Source: DATGMB01 sp035293845
GTDB lineage: Bacteria; Acidobacteriota; Terriglobia; Bryobacterales; Bryobacteraceae
Length of the DNA stretch: 43,182 nucleotides
Direction: 5' to 3'
Assembly (NCBI GenBank): GCA_035293845.1
Contig: DATGMB010000042.1
Coordinates: forward strand, 1-43,182
This document shows positions 7,680-15,514 of the stretch, piece after piece. Positions within the stretch are counted from its first letter, which is position 1. Each line of letters opens with the position of its first letter. A program made the position numbers and the translations under genes. The notes beneath the pieces are model-generated. The model worked only from the letters and a program-made list of their open reading frames with translations, did no database searches and was not told the origin of the DNA.

Positions 7680-9554
7680 CTACGGCTCGGGCGACAGCAG
7701 CCAGGCGAACTCCTTCCCTTTGCCTTTCCGGTTCCGGCCGCCGGCGCTGTCTCGCGGATCGCGCGCCTGCTCGCGATTCTGCTGCGATTGCCGTTGTCCG
7801 CCGGAGTGCTCGCGGCTCTGCTGCGCACCGCCCGCGGCCCGCTCCCATTCGGCCGGCCGGCCGCCCGGCTGGGTTTCGCCCGCCCGCCACGAATCGGCGT
7901 GGAATCCGCTCTGCTCGAGCCGGGCGGAGAGCGCCGGCAGATGATCGCGCAGCGACTGCGCGAGGACTCCGTCCGGCGTGCGAACCGCAACCTGGACCTC
8001 GCCGGCGCGCTCGGCCAGGCTGACCTCGACCCGCTGGCCGGCGCCCGCGAGCTGCAACCGGATCTCGCGCGCCGGACCGGTTGGAGCTGGCGGCGGAGCC
8101 GGATCCCGCACGGCCGGTGGCGCTTGCGCGGGCGCTGGGGCGGCGCGCGTCTCCGGTGGCGCAGCCGTATGGACCGGGCGCGGCAGATCCGCGGCCGCCG
8201 GCACCCGTTCTGCGGCCGGATCGGGCGACGGCTGCACCGGTTCCGGAGCGGCATCCGCCGTAGCCTTCCTGGCTGTATCCGCGGGCCGGTCTTCCGTCTT
8301 TCGCCCGCGGTCCACGTCCTCGTGAGATGCGGAGTGTCCGGGGGGCCCGCTGACCGGAGCCGCGCTGGCCGGTGTTGCCGTGGCGGTGGGCTCCCGCGGC
8401 GGAGAAACATTCTCCGCGGACTTCCCCGTTGGCGCCGCCGCGCTTTCCGGCAGCGGCACCAGGCGGCCGGCGAATGCGAGTGGCGCCGGACGCAACGGGG
8501 AGGATACCGGTGCATCCTGCACCGTGTGCCGCCCGCCTTCGCCACGCATGGCATCCTCCTCTTGCGGTTGCCGCCCGATCGCCGCCAAGGGGGTGACGGG
8601 AAGCTCTGCCGGCGGCGTCAAAGCCGCCGGAATGCCGGGCGGAATGGGCCGCGCAGGCGCTTCGTCGCGGGTTTCCGGATCGCCGGATTGGCGCGATGCA
8701 CGGCGGACGGACGGTTCGGCGGCGAAAGAGCCGGACGAAGTTTCGGGCCGGTCCGGCGACGGGCTCGCGGCTTCGGTGGGCGGCTGTTCCGCAGCCGGAA
8801 CCGAGGCGACCTCCGGCCGAGCTTGCTGCGGCGGCCGGCTTGCTGCGACGGGTTGAGGCATCGGAATTGCCGGTGTTTCGGGCGGCTGGGTCGGGGCCAG
8901 GCCGGCTTGCGGAGGCGTCCGGGACGGAGGCCGCTCCGGCGCCATCGCAGCTTCCCGCGGTACGCGGGTGTCCATTGCGCGCTCGAGAGCCGGCGGTGCG
9001 GGCGCCACCATGCGCGGCCCCGATTCGGGCATTTCGCGCGGCGGCCTTTCCTCCGTTGCGACAGCGGCGGGCATCTGATTCGGATGCTGTCCGGAGACGA
9101 TGGCGCACTTCGGCCCGCTCGCGTCGATTGCCGCGGCCGCCGGACCGTCCGGCGGAGGCATCCGCCGATTCTGCGGCTCAGCACGAGCGGGCGCTGTCTC
9201 GAGCGGAAGTCCCAGAGAGGTCCACGCGTGTTTCATGGCATTCGGCTTCTGGGGCCGCGGCGCGTCGGCCGCGGGCGTCGCCGCCTGCGGCGCTCCGCCT
9301 CCGGTCCGTTCCGGCTGCCATTCCAATCGCCGTGTCTTGGACCTCCGTGGCCCGCCGAATTCGCGGGCCGCCGGCAAGGCCGGAGCGGCTTTCGGCACCG
9401 ACCCCGGCGCCGGTTCTTCGGGCGCGGCGAGATCCGCGATCAGGTCCGGAAACGGCGGCGTATCTCCGGCGGGCTGCTGCGCCGGCGCGCCGGCGAGCGG
9501 CAGGGGCAGAGCAAGAGGCGCGGCGGAGGAAGCCGTCGTGGAGAAGGCGTGCAC
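7680..9554 (-). CDS. fliK: Hook-length control protein FliK
   Basis: FliK is a secreted molecular ruler that triggers the FlhB specificity switch. The protein is dominated by Pro/Ala-rich disordered sequence. The C-terminal ~130 residues hold the Flg_hook domain (IRLQLAGAGQRVEVSLAERAGEVQVAVR, then LSARLEQSGFHADSW) followed by a Gln/Arg/Gly tail. The start is uncertain. GTG 9554 gives 624 residues and leaves a 196-base divergent region to flgF. The frame stays open to ATG 9752 and beyond, but that would consume the whole intergenic region. Its position upstream of flgD and flgE supports the call. Confidence 0.85.
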   Translation of the reverse strand: MHAFSTTASSAAPLALPLPLAGAPAQQPAGDTPPFPDLIADLAAPEEPAPGSVPKAAPALPAAREFGGPRRSKTRRLEWQPERTGGGAPQAATPAADAPRPQKPNAMKHAWTSLGLPLETAPARAEPQNRRMPPPDGPAAAAIDASGPKCAIVSGQHPNQMPAAVATEERPPREMPESGPRMVAPAPPALERAMDTRVPREAAMAPERPPSRTPPQAGLAPTQPPETPAIPMPQPVAASRPPQQARPEVASVPAAEQPPTEAASPSPDRPETSSGSFAAEPSVRRASRQSGDPETRDEAPARPIPPGIPAALTPPAELPVTPLAAIGRQPQEEDAMRGEGGRHTVQDAPVSSPLRPAPLAFAGRLVPLPESAAAPTGKSAENVSPPREPTATATPASAAPVSGPPGHSASHEDVDRGRKTEDRPADTARKATADAAPEPVQPSPDPAAERVPAAADLPRPVHTAAPPETRAAPAPAQAPPAVRDPAPPPAPTGPAREIRLQLAGAGQRVEVSLAERAGEVQVAVRTPDGVLAQSLRDHLPALSARLEQSGFHADSWRAGETQPGGRPAEWERAAGGAQQSREHSGGQRQSQQNREQARDPRDSAGGRNRKGKGKEFAWLLSPEP

Positions 9555-9653
9555 GCAGCCGGGGGATGCAGCCGCGGTACCAAAAGGCGGCCTTGCATTT
9601 TCAGCGGGATCGCGCAGCTCCCCGTGACGGGATTTTGGCGCGCCGCGCTCAGT

Positions 9654-9667
9654 GACAAAATTTTGTC
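9654..9667. promoter_or_regulatory. 14-bp perfect palindrome in the divergent fliK/flgF region
   Basis: GACAAAATTTTGTC is a perfect inverted repeat in an otherwise GC-rich intergenic region, about midway between the two start codons. Its position suits an operator for a dimeric regulator acting on both flagellar operons. No specific regulator is identified. Confidence 0.4.
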
Positions 9668-9720
9668 GCGCGAGATGGGCGCCTGCCCGCGGATTTGCAG
9701 CATTTAACGCCGGTTTGGTT

Positions 9721-9736
9721 TGGCCCGGCGCTTGCT
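9721..9736 (+). promoter_or_regulatory. Sigma-54-like promoter upstream of flgF
   Basis: TGGCCCG-GCGC-TTGCT matches the sigma-54 -24/-12 consensus (TGGCACG-N4-TTGCW) at all but one defined position, with exact spacing. Transcription would begin near 9746, only about five bases before the flgF ATG, giving an almost leaderless message. Sigma-54 control of rod and hook genes is common in other phyla. The short leader and GC-rich background leave room for chance. Confidence 0.45.
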
Positions 9737-9750
9737 CCAGCGCCTTTGCC

Positions 9751-10485
9751 ATGGACCCTTTAACGGCTACCGCGGCCAGCGGTCTCCGCGCCCGCATGGA
9801 GTCGCTCGACCTGCTGGCCAATAACGTTGCCAACGCGTCCACCGGAGGCTATAAGGCGGACCGCGAGTTCTATAGTCTTTATGCCGATCCGGAAGCCCTC
9901 GAGTCCGGATCGGCCTCCGCGATGCCGCTGATCGAGCGGCCGTGGACCGATCTTTCGCAGGGCACGCTGCAGACCACCGGCGGCCCCTTCGACCTGGCGC
10001 TCACCGGCCGCGGTTTCTTCGCGGTAAACGGACCATTGGGCCCTTTGTATACACGCAATGGCAGCTTCCGGCTGGCGGCCGATGGCACGCTGGTGACCAC
10101 GGACGGACTCCCCGTCCGCGGCTCGGGCGGCGCGCCCGTCTCGCTCGATGGATCGCGGCCGGTCGATATCGCCGCCGACGGCACCATCCGCCAGGGCGGA
10201 GCGGTCGTCGGCAAGCTCGAAGTGGTCGATTTCACGAGCCCGGACGGACTCGCCAAGCAGGGCGCCAATTATTTTCGCGTATCCGGACCGGGCGCCCGGC
10301 CCATCGCGCCATCCGGCACATCGGTCGAGCAGGGCAAGATCGAGACCTCGAACACCGGCAGCGCAGAGTCCGCCGTGCGCCTGGTCAGCGTCATGCGCCA
10401 GTTCGAGATGCTGCAGAAGGCGGTGTCCATCGGCGCGGAGATGAACCAGCAGGCCGTGCAGCAGGTTGCCCGGGTGGGTTCCTAA
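9751..10485 (+). CDS. flgF: Flagellar proximal rod protein FlgF
   Basis: FlgF is a rod subunit between the basal body and the distal rod. The 244-residue product starts MDPLTATAASGLRARMESLDLLANNVANASTGGYK, the FlgF form of the rod signature, contains LTGRGFFAV, and ends with the helical segment SAVRLVSVMRQFEMLQKAVSIGAEMNQQ. ATG 9751 is the family-consistent start although no clear Shine-Dalgarno sequence precedes it. It is the first gene of the plus-strand operon, 23 bases before flgG. Confidence 0.93.
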   Translation: MDPLTATAASGLRARMESLDLLANNVANASTGGYKADREFYSLYADPEALESGSASAMPLIERPWTDLSQGTLQTTGGPFDLALTGRGFFAVNGPLGPLYTRNGSFRLAADGTLVTTDGLPVRGSGGAPVSLDGSRPVDIAADGTIRQGGAVVGKLEVVDFTSPDGLAKQGANYFRVSGPGARPIAPSGTSVEQGKIETSNTGSAESAVRLVSVMRQFEMLQKAVSIGAEMNQQAVQQVARVGS

Positions 10486-10508
10486 GTGAGTACCAACCAA
10501 GGAGAACT

Positions 10509-11300
10509 ATGATTCGAGCTCTATATAGCGCCGCCAGCGGCATGACGGCGCAGCAGATGACCATCGATAACATCGCGCACAATCTGGCCAACGCCAGCAC
10601 CACCGGATTCAAGGGGCGGCGTGCCCAGTTTCAGGACCTGCTCTACCAGAGCGTGCTGCAGCCCGGGGCCGCATCGGGCCAGCAGACCGTGGTGCCCGCC
10701 GGCCTGCAGCTCGGCCTCGGCACGCGCGCGGCATCGAACGAGATCGTGCTCACGCAGGGCAACTTTTCGCAAACCGACAATCCGCTCGATCTCGTGATCC
10801 AGGGGCGCGGCTTCTTCCAGGTGAGGATGCCCAACGGCCAGATCGCCTATACGCGCGACGGCTCGTTCCAGCTCGACAAGGACGGCAACGTGGTCAACAG
10901 CAACGGCTACCTGCTCGAGCCCCAGATCACCATCCCTGCCGAGGCGCAGCAGATCACCATCGCGCAGGACGGCACCGTGAGCTACACCCTGCCCAACCAG
11001 ACCGCGGCGCAACAGGCCGGACAGATTCAGCTTGCCAACTTCGCCAACCCCGCGGGCCTGAACAGCGTGGGCGGCAACCTGCTCACCGCGACGGATGCGT
11101 CGGGCGACCCCACCGTCGCGGCTCCAGGCGGAGCCGAGGGTCTGGGCACCATCATGCAGGGATACCTCGAGCAGTCCAACGTCTCGGTGGTCCAGGAGTT
11201 CATCAATCTGATCGTGGCGCAGCGCGGCTATGAGGCGAACTCCAAGGTCGTGCAGGCGGCGGATCAGATGTACCAGCAGGTCAATAATCTCTCGCGATGA
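10509..11300 (+). CDS. flgG: Flagellar distal rod protein FlgG
   Basis: FlgG builds the distal rod. The 263-residue product matches the usual length and carries MIRALYSAASGMTAQQMTIDNIAHNLANASTTGFK at the start, IQGRGFFQV in the middle and the conserved C-terminal EQSNVSVVQEFINLIVAQRGYEANSK. An AAGGAG ribosome site lies upstream of ATG 10509. The stop overlaps the flgA ATG as ATGA. Confidence 0.97.
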   Translation: MIRALYSAASGMTAQQMTIDNIAHNLANASTTGFKGRRAQFQDLLYQSVLQPGAASGQQTVVPAGLQLGLGTRAASNEIVLTQGNFSQTDNPLDLVIQGRGFFQVRMPNGQIAYTRDGSFQLDKDGNVVNSNGYLLEPQITIPAEAQQITIAQDGTVSYTLPNQTAAQQAGQIQLANFANPAGLNSVGGNLLTATDASGDPTVAAPGGAEGLGTIMQGYLEQSNVSVVQEFINLIVAQRGYEANSKVVQAADQMYQQVNNLSR

Positions 11301-12142
11301 CGCCGCTCGCCGCATTCGCCCTGGCGGCCTGCGCCGCCGTTGGCCCGGGCTCCGACCACGTGCTGCTCCAGGACTTGGCCGCAGCGTTTCCGGGCGCCGT
11401 CCTTTCCGCGCCGGAGGCGCCGGTGGGCCTTGCGCCCGCTCCGGGCATCGAGCGCCGTTTTGAAATCCCGGAACTCCGCCGCATTGCCGCCCGGTTCGGC
11501 CTGCCGGAGCCCGCGGGCGAGCTCTGCGTGACCCGTCCCGTAGCGCCGCTCGATCCGGACCGCATCCGCGCCGCCATGCGCGAGCGGCTCCCGCAGGCGG
11601 AAATCGAGCTGATCGATTTCAGCCGCTGGCCGGCGCCGGAGGGCACGCTCGAATTTCCTTTTTCGGGATTGCGCGAGGATTTGTGGAACGGCAGCGTGCT
11701 GTACGCGGGCGGCCGCCGCTTTCCGGTCTGGGCGCGCGTTCGCGTGCGGGTCTCGGTCCCGGCGGCCATTGCGCTGCGGGATTTGCGCGCGGGCGAAAAG
11801 CTGGATGCCGCGGCGTTCCGCGTCGAAACGCGCGCGGCGGCGTTGAGTTCCGCCACGCTCCCGGCCTCGGCCGAACAAGCCGCCGGCAAGGTGCTGCGCC
11901 GTCCGGTGCGTGCCGGCTCGCCGATCCCCGCGGCGTGGCTCGAGACGCCTCCGGACATAGTACGCGGCGACCGCGTGCATGTCGAGGTGCAGAGCGGCGC
12001 GGCCAGGCTCGTTTTCGAAGGGGAGGCGCAGGGCTCCGGCAGCAGGGGGCAAACCATTCCGGTGCTCAACCCCGAAACCGGCAAGAGGTTCCCGGCGCGG
12101 ATCGAAGGCCCCGGGCGGGTCGAGCTGAGAGGCGTGCTGTGA
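11297..12142 (+). CDS. flgA: Flagellar P-ring assembly chaperone FlgA
   Basis: FlgA is the periplasmic chaperone for FlgI P-ring assembly. The 281-residue product has a weak N-terminal signal-like stretch (MTPLAAFALAACAAVG) and a C-terminal SAF/FlgA domain: VPAAIALRDLRAGEKLDAAAFRVE, KVLRRPVRAGSPI and the terminal GQTIPVLNPETGKRFPARI. It is coupled to flgG by a four-base overlap and followed by flgH. The signal sequence is short and lacks basic residues, so the export route is not obvious. Confidence 0.9.
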   Translation: MTPLAAFALAACAAVGPGSDHVLLQDLAAAFPGAVLSAPEAPVGLAPAPGIERRFEIPELRRIAARFGLPEPAGELCVTRPVAPLDPDRIRAAMRERLPQAEIELIDFSRWPAPEGTLEFPFSGLREDLWNGSVLYAGGRRFPVWARVRVRVSVPAAIALRDLRAGEKLDAAAFRVETRAAALSSATLPASAEQAAGKVLRRPVRAGSPIPAAWLETPPDIVRGDRVHVEVQSGAARLVFEGEAQGSGSRGQTIPVLNPETGKRFPARIEGPGRVELRGVL

Positions 12143-12187
12143 AAATGTTGTGCAATTTCTGTGGAAAATACTGTGCATAATTTGTGG
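12141..12187. repeat. AT-rich 23-bp tandem repeat at the flgA/flgH junction, with a 13-codon ORF
   Basis: Two imperfect units (12141-12164 and 12164-12187, 18 of 24 positions equal) sit where flgA ends and flgH starts. The block is AT rich in a GC-rich operon. A GTG at 12139 overlapping the flgA stop opens a 13-residue frame (MKMLCNFCGKYCA) ending at 12180, inside flgH. It contains three Cys but may be fortuitous. Confidence 0.6.
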
Positions 12188-12880
12188 AAAGAAAAAGCGC
12201 TCGTTTGCCTCGCGATGCTCCTCGCGGCGACCCCCGCGGCCGGCAAAAAGAAGCCGAAGCTCGCGGCGGCCAGCCCGCTCGATCACTACATCGAGGAGGC
12301 CAAGGCGCGGTCCGCCGAAGCGGCGACGGCGACTCCGGGGGCGATCTGGCAGCCCGGATCGCGCCTGGCCGATGCAGCGCGGGATCTTCGCGCCAGCCAG
12401 GTGGACGATCTGCTGACGATCGTGGTCGCCGAGCAGGCTTCGGCCGTGACTACCGGCGCCACGCAGACCAAGCGCACCTCTTCGACCAAGAATTCGATCG
12501 CCGCCTTTGCCGGAAAGACGAACCCGAACGGCCCTCTCGCCAATCTGGCCGATGTCTCCGGAAACACCCAACTTAACGGCCAGGGCACAACCAGCCGCAC
12601 CACGACGCTGAACGCCACGCTCACGGCGCGGGTCATCTATGTGCTGCCGAACGGCGGCTTAGTGGTGGAGGCCTCCAAAGAGATGCAGATCAATTCGGAA
12701 CACCAGACCATCACGGTGCGCGGGGTGGTTCGTCCCGCCGACATCGATAACACCAACAGCGTGCTCTCGAGCCGCCTCGGGCAGCTCGAGGTCCGGGTGA
12801 ACGGGAAGGGCGTGGTGGGAGACGCCATCCGCCGGCCGTTCTTCCTGTACCGGCTGCTGCTGGGATTGCTGCCCTTCTGA
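12161..12880 (+). CDS. flgH: Flagellar L-ring protein FlgH
   Basis: FlgH forms the outer-membrane L-ring. The product of about 239 residues contains the family segments SQVDDLLTIVVAEQASA, LNATLTARVIYVLPNGGLVVEASKEM and ITVRGVVRPADIDNTNSVLSSRL. GTG 12161 is the best start because it includes the hydrophobic signal (ALVCLAMLLAATPAAG); GTG 12173 is an alternative. FlgH is normally a lipoprotein, but here the only Cys in the signal lies inside the hydrophobic core and no lipobox precedes the mature protein, suggesting signal peptidase I processing. The start lies inside the 23-bp repeat. Confidence 0.93.
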   Translation: MENTVHNLWKEKALVCLAMLLAATPAAGKKKPKLAAASPLDHYIEEAKARSAEAATATPGAIWQPGSRLADAARDLRASQVDDLLTIVVAEQASAVTTGATQTKRTSSTKNSIAAFAGKTNPNGPLANLADVSGNTQLNGQGTTSRTTTLNATLTARVIYVLPNGGLVVEASKEMQINSEHQTITVRGVVRPADIDNTNSVLSSRLGQLEVRVNGKGVVGDAIRRPFFLYRLLLGLLPF

Positions 12881-12882
12881 GC

Positions 12883-14037
12883 ATGCGACGCCTACGTTTG
12901 CCATGGTTTGCCGCGCTGGCGGCTGCAGCCGTTGCGGGTGCCGCGGCGGAGCATCCGCCGAACGCGCCTGCGCTCCCCGCGGTGAAGGGCACGTCGCCGG
13001 TGCGGTTGAAAGATCTGGTCTCGATCGAAGGAGCTCGCGAAAACCAGTTGATGGGCTATGGCCTGGTCGTCGGACTGGCCGGGACCGGCGATACGCGGCA
13101 GGCCGCATTCTCGGCGCAGAGTCTGACCAACCTGCTGGAACGCATGGGCGTGACCATCGCGCCCACCGCCATCCGGGTCATGAACACGGCGGCGGTGATG
13201 GTGACGGCGACGCTTCCGGCGTTCGCGCAGCCGGGGATGCGCATCGATACCACGGTGGCCGCAATGGGCGACGCGCGCAACCTGCAGGGCGGAATCCTGG
13301 TGCTGACCTCGCTGCGCGGCGCCGATGGCCTGGTATACGCCGTGGCGCAGGGACCGGTGGTCACGGGCGGCTTCTCCTCCGGCCGCGGCGGCACTTCCCA
13401 GAGTGTCAACCATCCGACGGTGGGCCGCATGCCGGAAGGGGCGATCGTGGAGCGGACGGCGCCTTCCGTCGCGCCGCAGGGCGCGGTCCGCCTGCAATTG
13501 CGCCGCTCGGATTTCACTACGTCGGCGCGGATCGTCGAAGCCATCAACGAGCGCTTCGGCGAAGCCGGCGCGCCGGCCGCCCGCGCGGAAAGCGCCGGCC
13601 TGGTGACGGTTTCCATTCCCGCTGCGTGGACCGCGCGGACTACGGAATTCGTCGCCGAGCTCGAAAGCCTCACGGTGGACGCCGATCGGCCGGCGCGCGT
13701 GGTCATCAACGAGCGCACCGGGACGATCGTGCTCGGCCGCGACGTGCGCATTCAGCCGGCCGCCATCCTGCACGGCAACCTGACGATTGAAATCCAGACG
13801 ACATTTAACGTGTCGCAACCCGGAGCGCTGTCCCAGGGAACCACCGAAGCGGTACCGCAGACCACCGTGAGCGCCAGAGAGGAGCGGGCCCGCAACGTGG
13901 TGCTGCCGCAGGGCGCCACCATCGAAGAGCTGGTGCGGGCGCTGGCGGCGATCGGCTCGATGCCGCGCGATGTGATCGCGATTCTGCAGAACCTGCGCAG
14001 CGCCGGGGCGCTCGACGCGGAAATCGAGGTGAACTGA
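12883..14037 (+). CDS. flgI: Flagellar P-ring protein FlgI
   Basis: FlgI forms the periplasmic P-ring around the rod. The 384-residue product has an N-terminal signal peptide (LPWFAALAAAAVAGAAA) and strong family text: VRLKDLVSIEGARENQLMGYGLVVGLAGTGD, LTNLLERMGV, RVVINERTGTIVLGRDVRI and the end of the protein. The length is close to typical. It starts two bases after the flgH stop and its stop overlaps the flgJ start (TGATGG). Confidence 0.97.
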   Translation: MRRLRLPWFAALAAAAVAGAAAEHPPNAPALPAVKGTSPVRLKDLVSIEGARENQLMGYGLVVGLAGTGDTRQAAFSAQSLTNLLERMGVTIAPTAIRVMNTAAVMVTATLPAFAQPGMRIDTTVAAMGDARNLQGGILVLTSLRGADGLVYAVAQGPVVTGGFSSGRGGTSQSVNHPTVGRMPEGAIVERTAPSVAPQGAVRLQLRRSDFTTSARIVEAINERFGEAGAPAARAESAGLVTVSIPAAWTARTTEFVAELESLTVDADRPARVVINERTGTIVLGRDVRIQPAAILHGNLTIEIQTTFNVSQPGALSQGTTEAVPQTTVSAREERARNVVLPQGATIEELVRALAAIGSMPRDVIAILQNLRSAGALDAEIEVN

Positions 14038-14330
14038 TGGAGATCACGCCTGCCGGGGCGCCGCTCATGGTGGCGCCCGATTCGCTGACCGCCGCCCCGC
14101 CCAAGATATCCAAGGCGCGGGATGCCGCCGAACAGTTCGAGGCTCTGCTCATTGGACAGATGTTGCGGTCCGTACGCGAGAGCGGCGGGTGGCTGGGAAC
14201 CAACGACCCTTCCGGGGACTGCGCGACCGAATACGCCGAGCAGCAGTTGGCCACCGTAATGGCGCAGCGCGGCGGTCTCGGACTTACGGACGTGATCGTG
14301 CGCGGCCTCGATCCCGAAGGGCAGGACTGA
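14037..14330 (+). CDS. flgJ: FlgJ rod-binding domain protein (no muramidase domain)
   Basis: FlgJ caps the growing rod. The 97-residue product is only the rod-binding domain: AAEQFEALLIGQMLRSVRESG, then EYAEQQLATVMAQRGGLGLTDVIVRGL. The C-terminal muramidase domain of enterobacterial FlgJ is absent, as in many other phyla, where a separate hydrolase opens the wall. It ends the plus-strand operon. Diverged fragments of its own sequence follow downstream. Confidence 0.92.
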   Translation: MEITPAGAPLMVAPDSLTAAPPKISKARDAAEQFEALLIGQMLRSVRESGGWLGTNDPSGDCATEYAEQQLATVMAQRGGLGLTDVIVRGLDPEGQD

Positions 14331-14398
14331 CGCCCGGCAACCGCCGGCGGCGCCGTCTCCGCGGGCATGTGGTCCGGGTGGGCGAAGGAGGAGCGCCG

Positions 14399-14586
14399 GC
14401 CGAGAAGCAGTTGACAACGATTATGGCAAGCGCGGCGGTCTCGGCTCGCGGCATCCCACGGCCCAAAACGCGGACCGCCGCCGGCAGCTCGAGGCGCTGC
14501 GCATTGGCGGATGTTGCCGTCCGTGCGCGGGAGCGTCCACGGCCGTGCATGGCGAGTTCGGCCCCGGCCGCGAGGGGCAGGGCTGA
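14399..14586 (+). pseudogene. Degenerate flgJ fragments downstream of flgJ
   Basis: Bases 14399-14444 match flgJ 14235-14281. Bases 14473-14535 match flgJ 14121-14184. The stretch ending at TGA 14586 (GAGGGGCAGGGCTGA) matches the flgJ end (GAAGGGCAGGACTGA). The order is end-piece, middle-piece, end-piece, as left by two rounds of tandem duplication with decay, and no continuous flgJ frame survives. This accounts for most of the gene-free stretch 14331-14681; nothing is seen in 14587-14681. Confidence 0.7.
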
Positions 14587-14681
14587 GCGCGGCGCGCCGG
14601 CGCGCAGCACGCTGTGCGCCGGATTGACGTGCGCCGCCCGCGGCCCAGCGCACCGGGCCGGGCAGCGGCGAGCCGGCCCGT

Positions 14682-15131
14682 TTACAACGTCCAGGCGTAA
14701 CCGGCGGTGACGGCATCCTCCGGCAGCGCGTGCTCCCAGGGCCGGGCGGGCGCAGGAGCCGTGGCCGGCTCCTGCAGTTGCTGCCAAGCCTCGTCCAACG
14801 TCGAGAGGAGACCCAATACCTCGACGAGCGGCTCATCGATCTGTTTGAGATTGGCCTCCATCAGGCGCCGCATGATGTAGTCGTAGAGTTGCGCCAGCCG
14901 GAACGCGATTTCACCGCCGCGCTCCCGGTCGAGCGACACCGTGAGTTCCGCGACCATCCCATAGGCCTTGGAAATGGCGCGTGACCGGCCTGCGATATCG
15001 CGCGCGGCGAGCGAGCGCCGCGCCTCGCGCACAGCGCCGATTGCGCCCTGATACAAAAGGCGGACCAATTCGAGCGGCGCGGCGGATTCGATGCGGTTCT
15101 CGAGATATGCTTCGTGTGCGGTATTCAGCAT
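14682..15131 (-). CDS. fliS: Flagellin export chaperone FliS
   Basis: FliS binds the flagellin C-terminus and keeps it unfolded for export. From ATG 15131 the product is 149 residues: MLNTAHEAYLENRIESAAPLELVRLLYQGAI, the four-helix core (RLAQLYDYIMRRLMEANL) and a Pro/Ala-rich tail. The upstream extension of the frame has no FliS similarity, so ATG 15131 is chosen. It is convergent with flgJ and stands apart from the two main operons. Confidence 0.93.
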   Translation of the reverse strand: MLNTAHEAYLENRIESAAPLELVRLLYQGAIGAVREARRSLAARDIAGRSRAISKAYGMVAELTVSLDRERGGEIAFRLAQLYDYIMRRLMEANLKQIDEPLVEVLGLLSTLDEAWQQLQEPATAPAPARPWEHALPEDAVTAGYAWTL

Positions 15132-15246
15132 AAGCCTCCGCGGGGATGACTGCCCCGCACTGTTCCTTATCGGCAGCGATGCGCGTTTGCCCGCGCTCGA
15201 ACATTTCTGCGGACGGGCCGAAGAGATTTTTGAGACCACTCAACCC

Positions 15247-15465
15247 ATGCGCAATACCGTCAGCCTGATTGGCATTCGAGCAGATGAGCTTCCCTGGCTG
15301 CGCCTTCTGCTGGCCCTGCTGCGCCACACCGATGCCGGCGTGGCGGAACTGGCGCGACAAGCCCTGCTGTATCTTGCCGATGCCGCTGGCCGGGAGGCGC
15401 CGGGTTGCAATCCGGCAGACCCGCCGCCGGCGCTCTTTTCCGGGACCATCGATCAACCGGGTTAG
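15247..15465 (+). CDS. Small hypothetical protein
   Basis: The 72-residue frame from ATG 15247 includes a Leu-rich helical stretch (LPWLRLLLALLRHTDAGVAELARQALLYL) that looks protein-like. The same frame is open back to 15091 with plausible residues (LEHFCGRAEEIFETTQP), so the true start could be an upstream TTG or GTG. It is divergent from fliS. No family is recognised; a role in flagellar function is only suggested by position, and it may not be expressed. Confidence 0.35.
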   Translation: MRNTVSLIGIRADELPWLRLLLALLRHTDAGVAELARQALLYLADAAGREAPGCNPADPPPALFSGTIDQPG

Positions 15466-15514
15466 TACCACTCGGGAGTGCGGAACTGTACGCTTCCGGC
15501 AAAATTCTGGTATC

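Noticed and set aside
12173..12181. TGTGCATAA resembling a DnaA box near flgH
   Set aside because: One mismatch in an AT-rich repeat; no cluster of boxes, no dnaA or dnaN nearby, so no origin is supported.
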